Shown: positions 36,390-46,721 of the stretch, one piece after another
How the letters are laid out: the number at the start of each line of letters is the position of its first letter
Numbering within the stretch: position 1 is the first letter of the stretch
From: an uncultured Draconibacterium sp.
GTDB lineage: Bacteria > Bacteroidota > Bacteroidia > Bacteroidales > Prolixibacteraceae
DNA length: 64,000 nt
Reading direction: 5' to 3'
Assembly (NCBI RefSeq): GCF_963675065.1
Contig: NZ_OY775905.1
Location: 1,190,501 to 1,254,500, forward strand
The notes under the pieces: model-generated
Seen by the model: the letters and a program-made list of their open reading frames with translations, nothing else
Databases searched by the model: none
Told to the model about the DNA's origin: nothing
Made by a program: the position numbers and the translations under genes

Positions 36390-36534
36390 GCTGATTAATT
36401 TTTGGTTAGTTCATGAAATTTGTAAAAATGAAGAAACACCAGCAATACTAGCTTTTCAGAAAAGGCAATAGTTAATACAAATCCTTAAAGGCTAAATGCT
36501 TTTGCCGGCGCTTCGTCTAACTGTCCAATCCCTC

Positions 36535-38190
36535 TTAGTCTATCTTTAATGTCCCTGTTAAGGACTCCATCATTTTTCCGTTGTAAGTAATGCTTACTTT
36601 TAATTGTACATCCTCCGCCGGTATTCTTGAGCACTTCATGCCAAGCGTTATTTTTTCGAATGGTTTTAAGCCCGGTATTTTTGCCGATGCAATTTCATCG
36701 GTTTCCTGTCCATTTATCAGTTCAACTTTTAAGTTTGCCTTTTTCGAAGAGATTTGCCCAAAGTTTTCCACTTCAACTTCAAGGTTATTATTGGCCTTTA
36801 ACACGGGTAAACGTGCCGATAAAATTGGTTCGATGTATTCAACCCACGGCAAACGTGCGTATCCTAAAAGTAATTTCCCTTTTTTATATTTCCCCAATAA
36901 TTTGGCGGCAAAACTATCGTTTCTAAATCCATTGTCTTTTGCGTCAAAAGACACAATCAAATCAGCGCCATCCGGTTCGGTGCTAGAAACCGTGCAGCCG
37001 CCACCAAAATTAACCACTTCGGGCGCGCCAAAATGCAGCGAACTTACATCAATATCCGTTAGCGGATTAAACCCGGGTTCTGCCTTAATTTTTACGCGAA
37101 TAGTTTTTGTATTGTCGTCAATCTTCTTCTCATTGAGAATGGTCATTAAAACTCCTTTATTTAAAGGAATACCAATATTTTTTGAACTGTGTCTGTCGTT
37201 GGGTTTGTCTTCGCCTTTTAAGGTGTCGATTACCGCAAAATTGGCCTGAACAGGGCGGCGGTATTCATCCTGAAAAATCTTGATGCGTTCGTATTTAAAC
37301 CAGTCTTCATTTGTTCCGTCGGTATAAACCGTAATGCCGGGAATGTATGCTTCGCCCGGATCTACCTTCCAGTGCACACCGTCTTTCGAGCGCAGGTAGA
37401 AAGCAATACGCCCCAGCCAGTCGTTTACAATCAGGTTGTATTGGACATTGTCGCGCCAGATAACCGGATCTTCAAAACGGCCGTCAACATCGGGGTAAAC
37501 TCGTTTTGAAGTTACCTGTTGCCAGGGCGAAATACCATCCTGGCTCACCCAGATTCCGCCACCACGGCAAACCATCACAAACGAACCGTCTTCGCGCTGA
37601 ACAAACGACAGATTTGAAAGCCCTTCGATTATTTCCCTATCACGCGGATTAAATTCAAACTTCCCGGCTTTCCAAGGGCCGTTAATACTATCGGCAAGGT
37701 AGTAACCATCAATTACATAAATAATATAACGACCATCTTTCATACGGTAGGCTTCGGGGTTGTGTCCTTTTCCAACTACCTCGTGTACCTTAAAAGGCCC
37801 CATTGTGTTATCGGCCACTGCGTGTACCACTTCCGAGTTTGGCCATTCTCTGTGCCCTTTGGCCGAATTTTCGGGCCAGCGACAAACAAACAAATGGTAT
37901 TTCCCATCGTCGCCCTTTAAAATATTGCCTCCCCAATACGACCAAGCTGGGTCTTCAATTCCGTTATCCGTATAGCGCGGAATAACATCGGGAGCCCCCC
38001 AGATTTCTGTTGTTAATTTCCCAAGCGGAGAAATGGGCATAAAACGATCTAAAAAACGTCCTCCTTCAACAAGCTGGTTCCATTTTTCAGGCTTTTGCCG
38101 CTCCGTAATCTGTGCAGTAATTTGAATCGAAAACAATAAAGCTAACAGCAAGGCAGCAATTTTCAAACAGAACTTGTTCGTCATTTTCAT
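36535..38190 (-). CDS. Secreted beta-propeller glycosidase-like protein (GH43-like)
   Basis: This protein of about 551 residues has a signal peptide (MKMTNKFCLKIAALLLALLF, cut near QITAQ). The first ~360 residues look like a five-bladed propeller of the GH43/GH32/GH117 type: repeated WxxxDGKYHLF, NPEAYRMKDGRYIIYVIDG, EDGSFVMVCRGG, GRFEDPVIWRDNVQYN and LRSKDGVHWK units, with acidic residues in the EDP motif as seen in propeller glycosidases. A ~180-residue beta-sandwich follows. I cannot place it in a specific GH family. The frame opens at 38235; the ATG at 38190, which begins the signal peptide, is preferred. It lies between GH115 and the acetyltransferase gene. Confidence 0.78.
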   Translation of the reverse strand: MKMTNKFCLKIAALLLALLFSIQITAQITERQKPEKWNQLVEGGRFLDRFMPISPLGKLTTEIWGAPDVIPRYTDNGIEDPAWSYWGGNILKGDDGKYHLFVCRWPENSAKGHREWPNSEVVHAVADNTMGPFKVHEVVGKGHNPEAYRMKDGRYIIYVIDGYYLADSINGPWKAGKFEFNPRDREIIEGLSNLSFVQREDGSFVMVCRGGGIWVSQDGISPWQQVTSKRVYPDVDGRFEDPVIWRDNVQYNLIVNDWLGRIAFYLRSKDGVHWKVDPGEAYIPGITVYTDGTNEDWFKYERIKIFQDEYRRPVQANFAVIDTLKGEDKPNDRHSSKNIGIPLNKGVLMTILNEKKIDDNTKTIRVKIKAEPGFNPLTDIDVSSLHFGAPEVVNFGGGCTVSSTEPDGADLIVSFDAKDNGFRNDSFAAKLLGKYKKGKLLLGYARLPWVEYIEPILSARLPVLKANNNLEVEVENFGQISSKKANLKVELINGQETDEIASAKIPGLKPFEKITLGMKCSRIPAEDVQLKVSITYNGKMMESLTGTLKID

Positions 38191-38346
38191 CTCATTAAAA
38201 TTGTTCGTTTCATTTGTATTCGATGTAACTCGCACGCGTTTTAATACTCCTGTTGGGCGTAATATTTTTCATGCTCGTTTCATTATCTCTTAAAAATATT
38301 ATGGCAATGAGACTTTTTCAGTTTCCTGTGAGCAATCGCCCAACAA

Positions 38347-39489
38347 CTATATTTTTATATAAATACGCTTTTTATCTAACCACCATCCGAGTGCCCAACA
38401 TAGCATAACATAAGCAATAGCTGTTACAAACGAACCAAAAGGCCCTGGGAAAATTTGCTGAAAGATCTGTTCACTCACCCACTCAAAAGCATCCTGATTT
38501 TCGTTTACAGGGATTATGCGAAGTGTAATATAAAACAGCTCGGAGAATAGATAGATAAACAGTGGGTTTTTCCCAAAAACATTAAAAAACTGAACGCCGT
38601 ATTTTAGTTTCCGTAATTCGATAGCGTAAACCAAAACGGCCATTATTGCCAAATCCCAGCCAACGGTGTAAAGTACGAAAGAACTTGTCCACAATTTTTT
38701 CGATAGCGGAAAAACCAGGTTCCACCAATGTGCCAGCGCAATCATTGCAAAGGCAAGCATTAAAAGTTTGGCAATACCTTCGAATGATTTTCCTTTTTTC
38801 TGGATAAAAATTCCGGCCATGTATCCACACAGTACATTTACAATGGAAGGCAAAGTGCTGAGTAATCCTTCGGGATCGAAGGGGATACTGTCTTTTTTAT
38901 AAATATGCCCCTGGCCTAAAACCGACAAATCAAACTTTGATGCCGCGTTATTTGCCATTTCAAGCCAGGTTCCCGGCTCACCGAAAATGTACAAAATACC
39001 CCAATAGGCGAGCAAAATTATACCAGAAATAATCAGTGCTGCTCTTTCAGAGAGGTAATAAAAAATAAGTGAAGCAAAGAAATAACACAACGCTATTCGT
39101 TGCAAAACGCCCATTATTCGGGTTTCGGCAATGGGTTTCCACATAAAATGCCCGTCGGCACCAAATCTAAAAAACGGGAACCAATACATGAGGTACCCCA
39201 AAAGAAAGATAATTACTGTACGTTTTATAATTTTTGCCCAAACCTTTTCGGCCGGCATGTTCTTCATTTTTAGCATCGAAAAACTCATGGCATTTCCCAT
39301 AGCAAAAAGGAACGATGGAAATACCAAATCGGCCAGCGTAAAGCCAAACCACTTAGCATGAACCAGGTAGGGATAAAGATGTGCACCTGTTCCCGGCGTG
39401 TTAACCACAATCATTAAAGCAATGGTTAAACCTCTGAAAACATCAAGCGACAGAAAGCGTTCAGGCTTTTTTTGTATGCTATTTTCCAT
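38347..39489 (-). CDS. HGSNAT-like membrane acetyltransferase (DUF5009/acyltransferase)
   Basis: This 380-residue polytopic membrane protein with about ten helices belongs to the family that includes human heparan-alpha-glucosaminide N-acetyltransferase. The N-terminal signature is clear: RFLSLDVFRGLTIALMIVVN, then LVHAKWFGFTLADLVFPSFL, with His44 matching the catalytic His region of HGSNAT (HxPWxGLTVADLxxPxFxF). The family moves an acetyl group from cytoplasmic acetyl-CoA across the membrane to an amino-sugar outside. It begins two bases after the stop of the GH89 gene, so the two are translated together, mirroring the pairing of these two activities in lysosomal heparan breakdown. Confidence 0.85.
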   Translation of the reverse strand: MENSIQKKPERFLSLDVFRGLTIALMIVVNTPGTGAHLYPYLVHAKWFGFTLADLVFPSFLFAMGNAMSFSMLKMKNMPAEKVWAKIIKRTVIIFLLGYLMYWFPFFRFGADGHFMWKPIAETRIMGVLQRIALCYFFASLIFYYLSERAALIISGIILLAYWGILYIFGEPGTWLEMANNAASKFDLSVLGQGHIYKKDSIPFDPEGLLSTLPSIVNVLCGYMAGIFIQKKGKSFEGIAKLLMLAFAMIALAHWWNLVFPLSKKLWTSSFVLYTVGWDLAIMAVLVYAIELRKLKYGVQFFNVFGKNPLFIYLFSELFYITLRIIPVNENQDAFEWVSEQIFQQIFPGPFGSFVTAIAYVMLCWALGWWLDKKRIYIKI

Positions 39490-39491
39490 AA

Positions 39492-41720
39492 CTAGTAATT
39501 GTATTTTATTTCGGGTTGTATTTCGGTTAACGGAGCAATTCGTTCGCGGTATTTCCGGTGTAATTCGGCTGCAATTTCGGTAGAACTACCACTGACTTCC
39601 TCCGGAAAATCTTTACGTTCGAGCACCCAGTTCCACTCCCACTGTTTAATTTCTTCGTCGAATTTATCTTGATCAAATTGTCCCCAGTTGTTTTTTACAT
39701 CGGCAAAAAATTGTTCCCAACGGGGTTTGTAAAAGTCGTTAAACAGGCCGCTCCACTGGCGGTTGCTGTATTCGTGCAAACGGTTGTTGGCTCCGCCCCA
39801 AAGTGTAATCAGATCGCGGGCATTCTGTTCGTACAACGCTTTTTCTTCTTCGGTTTCTCCCCAACTTCGGGCATCGGCAATCCAGGGGCCCAGTAAAAAG
39901 TCTTTGCGGGTTGCCAACAGCTTGTCCATGTCGTCGATTAACTCAATGAATTCGGTGCTGTATTTTTCAAAATCGTCTTTGTCGTTATGTTTGTAAGCCA
40001 GTGTAATTTGCTGTTGTACTGGCAAAGCGTAGTTGGCCAAAACCTGACGGGTGAGGTCAACTAAATCGTACTGAAATCCATCAGACTGACCACATACAGG
40101 GATTTGCTCTACAAATAAATCCCAGGCTGGTAATAAATCTACAGGTGCATAATTTAGTTTGGTACGCGCCCAGCGGCGGTAACCTTCAAAAGTGGGGCGC
40201 GACACAATTATGGATTCGGCGCCATCGCGTATTGCTTCTCCGTTGTATGCTGTTTCAACCAAAATATCCCAGGCTTTTTCGAGCTCTGTGTTTGTTTTTC
40301 CGTAACGATTCCCGATGTAGCTTTTCAACCATTCTTTTAGGTCAATCGGTGTATTTCGCCAGGTATTGTCCGTCATTAATTCATACAAAACCGGGTTCTG
40401 TTCAATGCCCTCCATGGTTAAACCAATTCCTCTCATTTTCCCCGAAGTAGAATCATTTAGCGCTTCAGCAGGATGAGTCGCCACGTTCTCGATACGGCCA
40501 AACATGCTTATGTTTCCGCCGAAGTTGTGAAGCATGTTCCAAATCCACTGTTTGCCGTAAAATGCTTCGGTGCGTTTCCAAATCGGTTCAATCTCTGACG
40601 CCAAATCCAGAATAATCATCCGGTCGTCGGGAACGGCGCCCAGCAAACCTTTTATTTGTGGTTCTTTCCAAAAGTCGCGGTGACTGTAAAATAACCAGCC
40701 CTGCATAACCCAAACAGCATCGGGGTCGGCCGCTTTCATTCCCTCAAATACTTTGCTGCTTAGCTCCGACAAGTATTCAGGATCATCGGAAGGCGGTTCG
40801 TTTTCGTTGAAAGTATCGGCAGAATAAAGGTGATCGGTTCCGTATATTTTTTTTTGAATTTCCAGAAACTTTTTCCCGATCTCAGCAAAAAGCGGATCGT
40901 CAGCATCCAAAATAAAAGTGTCTTCAAAGTCGTTTCCCCAGTTGGTTTGTTTGAGTTTGGCATTGGGGAAATGTTTTTTAAACGATGCAGGGACATGCCC
41001 TGTAAACGCCGGGAGAACAGGTTTCATACCCAGTTCGCGTTCGCGCTGAAGTATTTTTTGCTGCAAATCGCGGTGGCTCTCTTTCCAACTCATTGGCAAT
41101 GGGCCGCCCCAACCATCAAGGTTCCCCATCCAAAACCATGAAAAATAGGAAGGTCCGCTAAAAAACGGATCAAGATCTTCGTCGGTAAAACCATATGAAC
41201 GATACACCTGATCCCAAATGTATTCTTCGCCGGTGATGGCCAGGGGCATGTTGATGCCGTGTAAAGCCATCCAGTCGATTTCCTTTTCCCAGCGCTTCCA
41301 GTCCCACCAGCTCATGCTGTAATTAAAGGTACAGTAGTTCAGGTAGTAGCGGTATTCGTAAGGACTATCCTTAAAAATCTTTTCAGGAACAGTTGGCAGT
41401 TCTTCCGGCAGATCCAGGTTGGTGCCGTTCCACGTAATCTGGCAATTGGCATATTTTTTTAAGTAGTAATACAATGCCGATGCAATGGAAACCCCGTTGT
41501 TACCGCGCAAAACAATTTTGTTGTTTACAGACTCTATTTCAAACCAGTCATTTTCTCCAATACTATCAATTTCTACTGCAAATCTGGAGGCATACTCAGG
41601 CAATATCCGCTGAATCAATGTTTCTTCAGGCGATAAGGTTTGCGGAGCATTTTTGCTGTTGGTACAAGCCATAAAACCGCAAAGTATTGGCAGCAGTAGT
41701 AAAAGATATTCCTTCTTCAT
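39492..41720 (-). CDS. GH89 alpha-N-acetylglucosaminidase (NAGLU-like)
   Basis: This 742-residue lipoprotein (MKKEYLLLLLPILCGFMAC, lipid Cys19) is of glycoside hydrolase family 89, which removes terminal alpha-GlcNAc (heparan fragments in lysosomes, alpha-1,4-GlcNAc of mucin in bacteria). Family blocks: YYLNYCTFNYSMSWWDWKRW, MALHGINMPLAITGEEYIW, PSYFSWFWMGNLDGWGGPLP, LPAFTGHVPASFKK, SADTFNENEPPS, WVMQGWLFYSHRDFW, IWNMLHNFGGNISMFG. The two catalytic glutamates lie in the NENEP block and in a second conserved Glu block of the family. It follows SusC/SusD and a hairpin, and overlaps in function with the adjacent acetyltransferase. Confidence 0.96.
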   Translation of the reverse strand: MKKEYLLLLLPILCGFMACTNSKNAPQTLSPEETLIQRILPEYASRFAVEIDSIGENDWFEIESVNNKIVLRGNNGVSIASALYYYLKKYANCQITWNGTNLDLPEELPTVPEKIFKDSPYEYRYYLNYCTFNYSMSWWDWKRWEKEIDWMALHGINMPLAITGEEYIWDQVYRSYGFTDEDLDPFFSGPSYFSWFWMGNLDGWGGPLPMSWKESHRDLQQKILQRERELGMKPVLPAFTGHVPASFKKHFPNAKLKQTNWGNDFEDTFILDADDPLFAEIGKKFLEIQKKIYGTDHLYSADTFNENEPPSDDPEYLSELSSKVFEGMKAADPDAVWVMQGWLFYSHRDFWKEPQIKGLLGAVPDDRMIILDLASEIEPIWKRTEAFYGKQWIWNMLHNFGGNISMFGRIENVATHPAEALNDSTSGKMRGIGLTMEGIEQNPVLYELMTDNTWRNTPIDLKEWLKSYIGNRYGKTNTELEKAWDILVETAYNGEAIRDGAESIIVSRPTFEGYRRWARTKLNYAPVDLLPAWDLFVEQIPVCGQSDGFQYDLVDLTRQVLANYALPVQQQITLAYKHNDKDDFEKYSTEFIELIDDMDKLLATRKDFLLGPWIADARSWGETEEEKALYEQNARDLITLWGGANNRLHEYSNRQWSGLFNDFYKPRWEQFFADVKNNWGQFDQDKFDEEIKQWEWNWVLERKDFPEEVSGSSTEIAAELHRKYRERIAPLTEIQPEIKYNY

Positions 41721-41893
41721 TATTCTTTTTTCGGATTTTTAATGTTTAAAAATTGTGACAACAGCCTGTATGAATTTTCGTCTGCTACATTTTTCAGGAT
41801 TACCTGTTTTAAGAAGCTTTCCGAATTGAAACGCAAATGATTTAATAGTATCAGATTTTATTTTCTATAAAGCCATATCGGTTTGAGGCATTA

Positions 41894-41929
41894 AAATATA
41901 AGCAGGTAATTGCTCACCTGCCTATATTT
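41894..41929 (-). terminator. Hairpin between SusD and GH89 gene
   Basis: AAATATA-GCAGGT pairs with ACCTGC-TATATTT around an 8-base loop. On the minus strand it ends in TATATTTTAATG. It probably lets only part of the transcription pass from SusC/SusD into the enzyme genes. Confidence 0.7.
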
Positions 41930-41963
41930 AATAAATCTAACTAACTATATGCTTTAATTATTC

Positions 41964-43604
41964 CTATGAATAATTTGGATTTTGAGTAATACTACCACCA
42001 CTATTATCAATCTCAGTTTGTGGAATTGGTCGTAACAAGTGTTTCTCTTGCAGTGCATTGTTAAATTTAGCGTGCGGATTGTGCATCAAAGTTCTTTCGA
42101 TCAACTTTCCTGTTCTTTTCAGATCCATCCAGCGATTCACTTCTCCGGCTAATTCTCTCGCTCTTTCATCAAGAATAAAGTCGAGTGTTACCTCATCTGC
42201 AGTTACAGTGGTTTCTATACCTGCCCGGTTACGCAGATCGGTAAGATATTCTGCGGCCTTTGTTGCATTCGACTGTCCCAGGTAAGCTTCTGCTGCAATA
42301 AGGTAAGCTTCGCCACTTCTCATCATAACCATATCTCTTTCTCCCTGAGAAGACTGATCGGGTTGGGTAAAAGGCACATCCGGATCATCAAATTTTCTAA
42401 ACAGTGGATAATGAACTGGTGTAACACCATCACTTTTAATGTAAGAGTCGGGATTGACTACCCGATATGGAACCGCTGCTTTTTGAGCGTCTGTCCAGGC
42501 TACTTTCGGGAAGTACATAGCTGTATCACCAGCTGTCACGGTTACTGTTTCTCCGTTTACAGTAGCAGTAAATTCTTCGTCGGCGTAAAGTACTCTTTTA
42601 AAAGTAGCAGCTGCACGTTGATCGTCGTCTTCGAAAAGCGAGAAATAAAAAGGTGTAGGCATTGGTCCAAGGCCCTGAACAGTACGGGATAATCCGGGAT
42701 AATCATAGGATCTGAATTTGTACATCATGTGTTTTGAATTTCCCCAGCCCCTGCTAACCGGATTGTTTCCAAACAGGTATGCAAATACTACTTCTGAATT
42801 TCGTTGATTATCGATGCTAACCAGATTTTCAAATGAAGCCACCAATGTGTGGTTCGAAATTACTGTTTCGGCTAATGATGCAGCTTCAGAAAAATCGGTA
42901 GTGGCGGCAAATGGTTTATAGCCTCTGGTTAACAGCACTTTTGATAAAAGATGTCTTACAGCGTCTTTTGAAACTCTTCCGTATTCAGCCGGATTATCAG
43001 AAACTGCCGATAAAGCATCCTTCAGATCCTGTACAATTTGAGTATAAACTTCTTCTTCGGTAGCACGTACATAATTTATTTCGGCTGTGGTAACCTGGTT
43101 TAAAACCAGAGGAACTCCACCAAAATTTTCAACCAAATTAAAGTACGACATTGCCCTAAAAAATTTGGCTTCGCCTATTCCTGTTGCTTTAGCATTGGTG
43201 TCAACACCTTCAATGTCGTCAGCATTATCGATAGCAATATTGGCAGCTGAAATAATAGCGTATTGGTCGGTCCAATAAACGCTAACAGTCCAGTTTGTTG
43301 AGTTAAAATTCACATAATCATTCAAGTCATTAGTTCCTGTTACCAACGATCCTCTTGTTACAATATCAGTTCCAAGGTCTTCCAACTGGTAATACATATC
43401 AGAAGTATAATGAGTTGTAAATTCTCTTGATATTTCGTAAACACGAGCCACCAACTGGTCAAAAGCTTCAGGATCGGTTTGAGCAGTTTCAATACTTAAC
43501 GAAGTATAGTTCTCTTCCTCAAGGAAACTGTCGCAGCTTGTTGCAAATAAGCTTATTGCAAGCAGCAGTACTACTATTTTATTGTTTATATATTTCATCT
43601 TCAT
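41964..43604 (-). CDS. SusD/RagB-family nutrient-binding lipoprotein
   Basis: This 546-residue surface lipoprotein caps the SusC channel and binds glycan. Lipoprotein signal VVLLLAISLFATSC (lipid Cys near residue 24). SusD features: TPR-like helices (AKFFRAMSYFNLVENFGGVP), EARFLR-like block in the first half, and the C-terminal signature LDFILDERARELAGEVNRWMDLKRTGKL followed by PIPQTEIDNS and NPNYS. It starts 20 bases after the SusC stop. Together they form the importer of the GH89/GH115 module. Confidence 0.96.
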   Translation of the reverse strand: MKMKYINNKIVVLLLAISLFATSCDSFLEEENYTSLSIETAQTDPEAFDQLVARVYEISREFTTHYTSDMYYQLEDLGTDIVTRGSLVTGTNDLNDYVNFNSTNWTVSVYWTDQYAIISAANIAIDNADDIEGVDTNAKATGIGEAKFFRAMSYFNLVENFGGVPLVLNQVTTAEINYVRATEEEVYTQIVQDLKDALSAVSDNPAEYGRVSKDAVRHLLSKVLLTRGYKPFAATTDFSEAASLAETVISNHTLVASFENLVSIDNQRNSEVVFAYLFGNNPVSRGWGNSKHMMYKFRSYDYPGLSRTVQGLGPMPTPFYFSLFEDDDQRAAATFKRVLYADEEFTATVNGETVTVTAGDTAMYFPKVAWTDAQKAAVPYRVVNPDSYIKSDGVTPVHYPLFRKFDDPDVPFTQPDQSSQGERDMVMMRSGEAYLIAAEAYLGQSNATKAAEYLTDLRNRAGIETTVTADEVTLDFILDERARELAGEVNRWMDLKRTGKLIERTLMHNPHAKFNNALQEKHLLRPIPQTEIDNSGGSITQNPNYS

Positions 43605-43624
43605 AATATTTTATTGATAAGTGT

Positions 43625-46600
43625 TTAAAAGTTCAAATTAATTCCGGCAAGATATGTTCTTGACATAAAAGCTGCTCCCCACGAGTTTCTACCTGCACTT
43701 TCAGGATCCCAGCCATCGTAATCTGTAAAGATGAAAGGATTTTGAACCGTAGTGTATATTCTTAAACCATCAATTTTAAACTTATTCAGCACTTGAGACG
43801 GCACATTGTATCCCAAGGTGATATATCCGATTTTTGTAAATGAAATATCCTGATATTTAATTACATTTTGATACGATCCTCCGTTACCCGGCTGATACCA
43901 ATCATTGGTCGGATTTGTTGGTGTCCAGTAATCAACATCGTATGCATTGAAAATTCGTGAAGGATCTCCATCCCAGGGGAACGAGGTATTACTGTGGAAA
44001 TTACTTTGTATCATATTTCCCTGGCTGGTACTGATTAAGAATGTAAAATCGAAGTTTTTATAATTCATGGTACTTGTTATACCTCCTGTCCACTTCGGTG
44101 TAATCTGTCCAATTACCTGTCTGTCTTTATCAGGAGATATTTCGCCGTCGTTGTTTAAATCCTTAACACGTACCTGTCCCGGAGTTTGGCCATACTTAGC
44201 TGCTTCCGTGGCTTCGTCAAGTTGCCAGATTCCATCAAATACATAATCGTAAACTGATCCGATGGATTCACCAACTTTATGAATAAGATTAGTACCTGAT
44301 ACGTTGAAGATTATTTCATCCAGATCGCCATAAAGGTTGTCGATGGTGTTTTTGTTACTTGCAAAGTTGAAATTGGTGGTCCATTTAAAATCACCCCGGT
44401 CAAAATTCACTGTATTTAAAGAAATTTCAATACCCTTATTGGTTGATTCTCCCACATTATCATATGTTCCACCATAGCCACTTGCTGAAGGAATAGGTGT
44501 AAAGAAAATAATATTGGTATTTTTTCGGTTATAAACATCTACCGAACCAAATACTCTGTTTTCCAAAAAGCCAAAATCGAATCCGAGGTTAACTTCGGTT
44601 GTTTTTTCCCAGGTAAGGTCTTCATTGGCCAAACCTGTAATAAACGCTGTAGAAACTGATGAACCTCCCAGGTTGGTAGCACTACTTCCTAATAAAGATT
44701 GTGATCCAAGAGGCACAAGTCCTCCACCCTGACCGTTGTTACCGGTTTGTCCGTAACTCAGTCTCAGTTTAGCATTCGTAAGAACACTCTGTTCCTGCAT
44801 AAAATCTTCTTGCATAAGTTTCCATGCAAATGCAGCTGATGGGAAGAAAGCCCATTTATTTTTCTCAGACAAAATTGACGACCCATCGTAACGTCCGGTT
44901 AAGGTAAACAGGTATTTGTCCAGCAGGTTATAATTGATCCTTCCGGTGTAGGATTCCAGCGTTTGTTTTGAGAAACCACTGGTTAATTCTCTGATGTCCA
45001 GTCCTGCTCCCATATTATAAAACAGGAAATCATCGGTTGTAAAATTTCTCACCTGATTGTAATACCCTTCAGAACGTTCCATAAACCTAGAAACTACCGC
45101 TGTAACATCAAACGAATGTTCTCCGGTGCTGAATTTATAATTAAGGATATTATCCCAGGCGTACGACAAATAGTTAAGATTATTTACCTGCGCTCTTCTG
45201 TTGGCAGCATTTCCACTAACACTTTTCGAGTATAATCCACGGTATTCGCCGTAACGTGTAAATTTCATATTTGGCGAAAACTTAGATGTTAAGGTTAGTC
45301 CTTTTGTAGGAGTCACTTTTAGTGCAATATCTCCAATCCATTGCAGGTATTTTGTTTCTTTGGTGATGTTATCAGCCTCAAACAAAGGATTTGTTATCTG
45401 AGTTTCTTTTTGTAAGGCATAATAGCGTAGTGTTCCGTCTTCATTATACGGACGTCCGTATGGTTTTAAACGGTAAGCGCTTCTGAAACCTTCCCAGCTT
45501 CCGGTGTTTTGTATAGCGTACGTCATATAGTTACCAACACTAATATTTAGCCAATCCGATAAATCGGATGACAAATCACCTCTCACATTGTATCTGGTAT
45601 AGTCTTCACCTTCAAGCGTTCCGTTATCTTTTGTATACGCCAATCCAATAGAGTAAACTGTTTTATCGCTACCACCAGTTAAATTAAGCGAGTGGTTGGT
45701 TTGAAAACCGTTAACCAACATTAAATCAACCCAATCGGTATTTACTCCATCGGCAATATTTTGTAGCTCTTCTGCATCGAGGTAATCTCCTAACACAACT
45801 TCATCTCTGGTGTAGTCGAGATTTCCGGCAGCAAACTGGTTTCCTACCACATCATCTTTAATGTACTCAACAAATCCCGGAGTATCTTGCATTGGAGGTA
45901 GATGGTATGCCTGTTTAAAACCAAAGTAGTTACTGTAATTAATTTTCATTTCGCCTTTTTTCCCTTGTTTGGTTTCGATGAGAATTACACCGTTACTACC
46001 TCGCGACCCATATACGGCAGTAGCCGAAGCATCTTTAAGAATGTCCATTTTTTCAATATCTCCCGGATTCAGGAACGAAATATCATCCATAAAAACTCCA
46101 TCTACAATAAAAAGCGGGTTTTGTCCGGGATTGAAACCTCCCTGATTAGCTGTTTGGTTTGAGTTAATGGTACTTGCTCCACGAATACGAATATTAAAAC
46201 CTCCGGCTCCCGGTTTGTTATCGGTACGCTGAATAACCACACCTGCACTTTGGCCCTGAAGTGCAGAAATTGCGTCGACCTTATTGGCCTTCTCTAATTT
46301 TTGGTGATCAACAGAAGCAACCGATCCGGTTAAGTCGCCCCTTTTTACTGAACCATAACCAATGGCTACAACTTCATCTAATTTTATATTAGAAGAAGCC
46401 AAATGTACCTGTAAACTGGTTTGGCCGTTAAGAGCTACTTCCTGAGTTTCAAAACCAATAAATGAAAAAACAAGCGTACTTGAACTTTCTGAAACGTTAA
46501 TTGTGAATTTACCGTCAATATCAGTTACGGTACCATTTGCAGTTCCTTTTTCAGCAATTGAAACACCTGGGATAGAAGTGTTGCTTTCATCAAACACAAC

Positions 46601-46690
46601 TCCAGTAATTTGTTGTGTTTGCCCGAAGGTGTTAAATGATATGCCAATTAACATGGCTAACACCAATAATTTAAAATCGATTTTTTTCAT
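43625..46690 (-). CDS. SusC/RagA TonB-linked outer-membrane transporter
   Basis: This 1021-residue TonB-dependent transporter has a signal peptide, a carboxypeptidase-regulatory-like domain (~25-105), a plug with the SusC motifs ALQGQSAGVVIQRTDNKPG and ILKDASATAVYGSRGSNGV, and a barrel to the end (TYLAGINLNF). It has no N-terminal STN domain, unlike the second SusC of this window, so it is not wired to an anti-sigma factor. It is more likely controlled by the HTCS downstream. A minus-strand -7 box lies ~32 bases before the start. Confidence 0.97.
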   Translation of the reverse strand: MKKIDFKLLVLAMLIGISFNTFGQTQQITGVVFDESNTSIPGVSIAEKGTANGTVTDIDGKFTINVSESSSTLVFSFIGFETQEVALNGQTSLQVHLASSNIKLDEVVAIGYGSVKRGDLTGSVASVDHQKLEKANKVDAISALQGQSAGVVIQRTDNKPGAGGFNIRIRGASTINSNQTANQGGFNPGQNPLFIVDGVFMDDISFLNPGDIEKMDILKDASATAVYGSRGSNGVILIETKQGKKGEMKINYSNYFGFKQAYHLPPMQDTPGFVEYIKDDVVGNQFAAGNLDYTRDEVVLGDYLDAEELQNIADGVNTDWVDLMLVNGFQTNHSLNLTGGSDKTVYSIGLAYTKDNGTLEGEDYTRYNVRGDLSSDLSDWLNISVGNYMTYAIQNTGSWEGFRSAYRLKPYGRPYNEDGTLRYYALQKETQITNPLFEADNITKETKYLQWIGDIALKVTPTKGLTLTSKFSPNMKFTRYGEYRGLYSKSVSGNAANRRAQVNNLNYLSYAWDNILNYKFSTGEHSFDVTAVVSRFMERSEGYYNQVRNFTTDDFLFYNMGAGLDIRELTSGFSKQTLESYTGRINYNLLDKYLFTLTGRYDGSSILSEKNKWAFFPSAAFAWKLMQEDFMQEQSVLTNAKLRLSYGQTGNNGQGGGLVPLGSQSLLGSSATNLGGSSVSTAFITGLANEDLTWEKTTEVNLGFDFGFLENRVFGSVDVYNRKNTNIIFFTPIPSASGYGGTYDNVGESTNKGIEISLNTVNFDRGDFKWTTNFNFASNKNTIDNLYGDLDEIIFNVSGTNLIHKVGESIGSVYDYVFDGIWQLDEATEAAKYGQTPGQVRVKDLNNDGEISPDKDRQVIGQITPKWTGGITSTMNYKNFDFTFLISTSQGNMIQSNFHSNTSFPWDGDPSRIFNAYDVDYWTPTNPTNDWYQPGNGGSYQNVIKYQDISFTKIGYITLGYNVPSQVLNKFKIDGLRIYTTVQNPFIFTDYDGWDPESAGRNSWGAAFMSRTYLAGINLNF

Positions 46691-46721
46691 AAACTTTAAT
46701 TTAATTATTCAGTTCTGGGCT

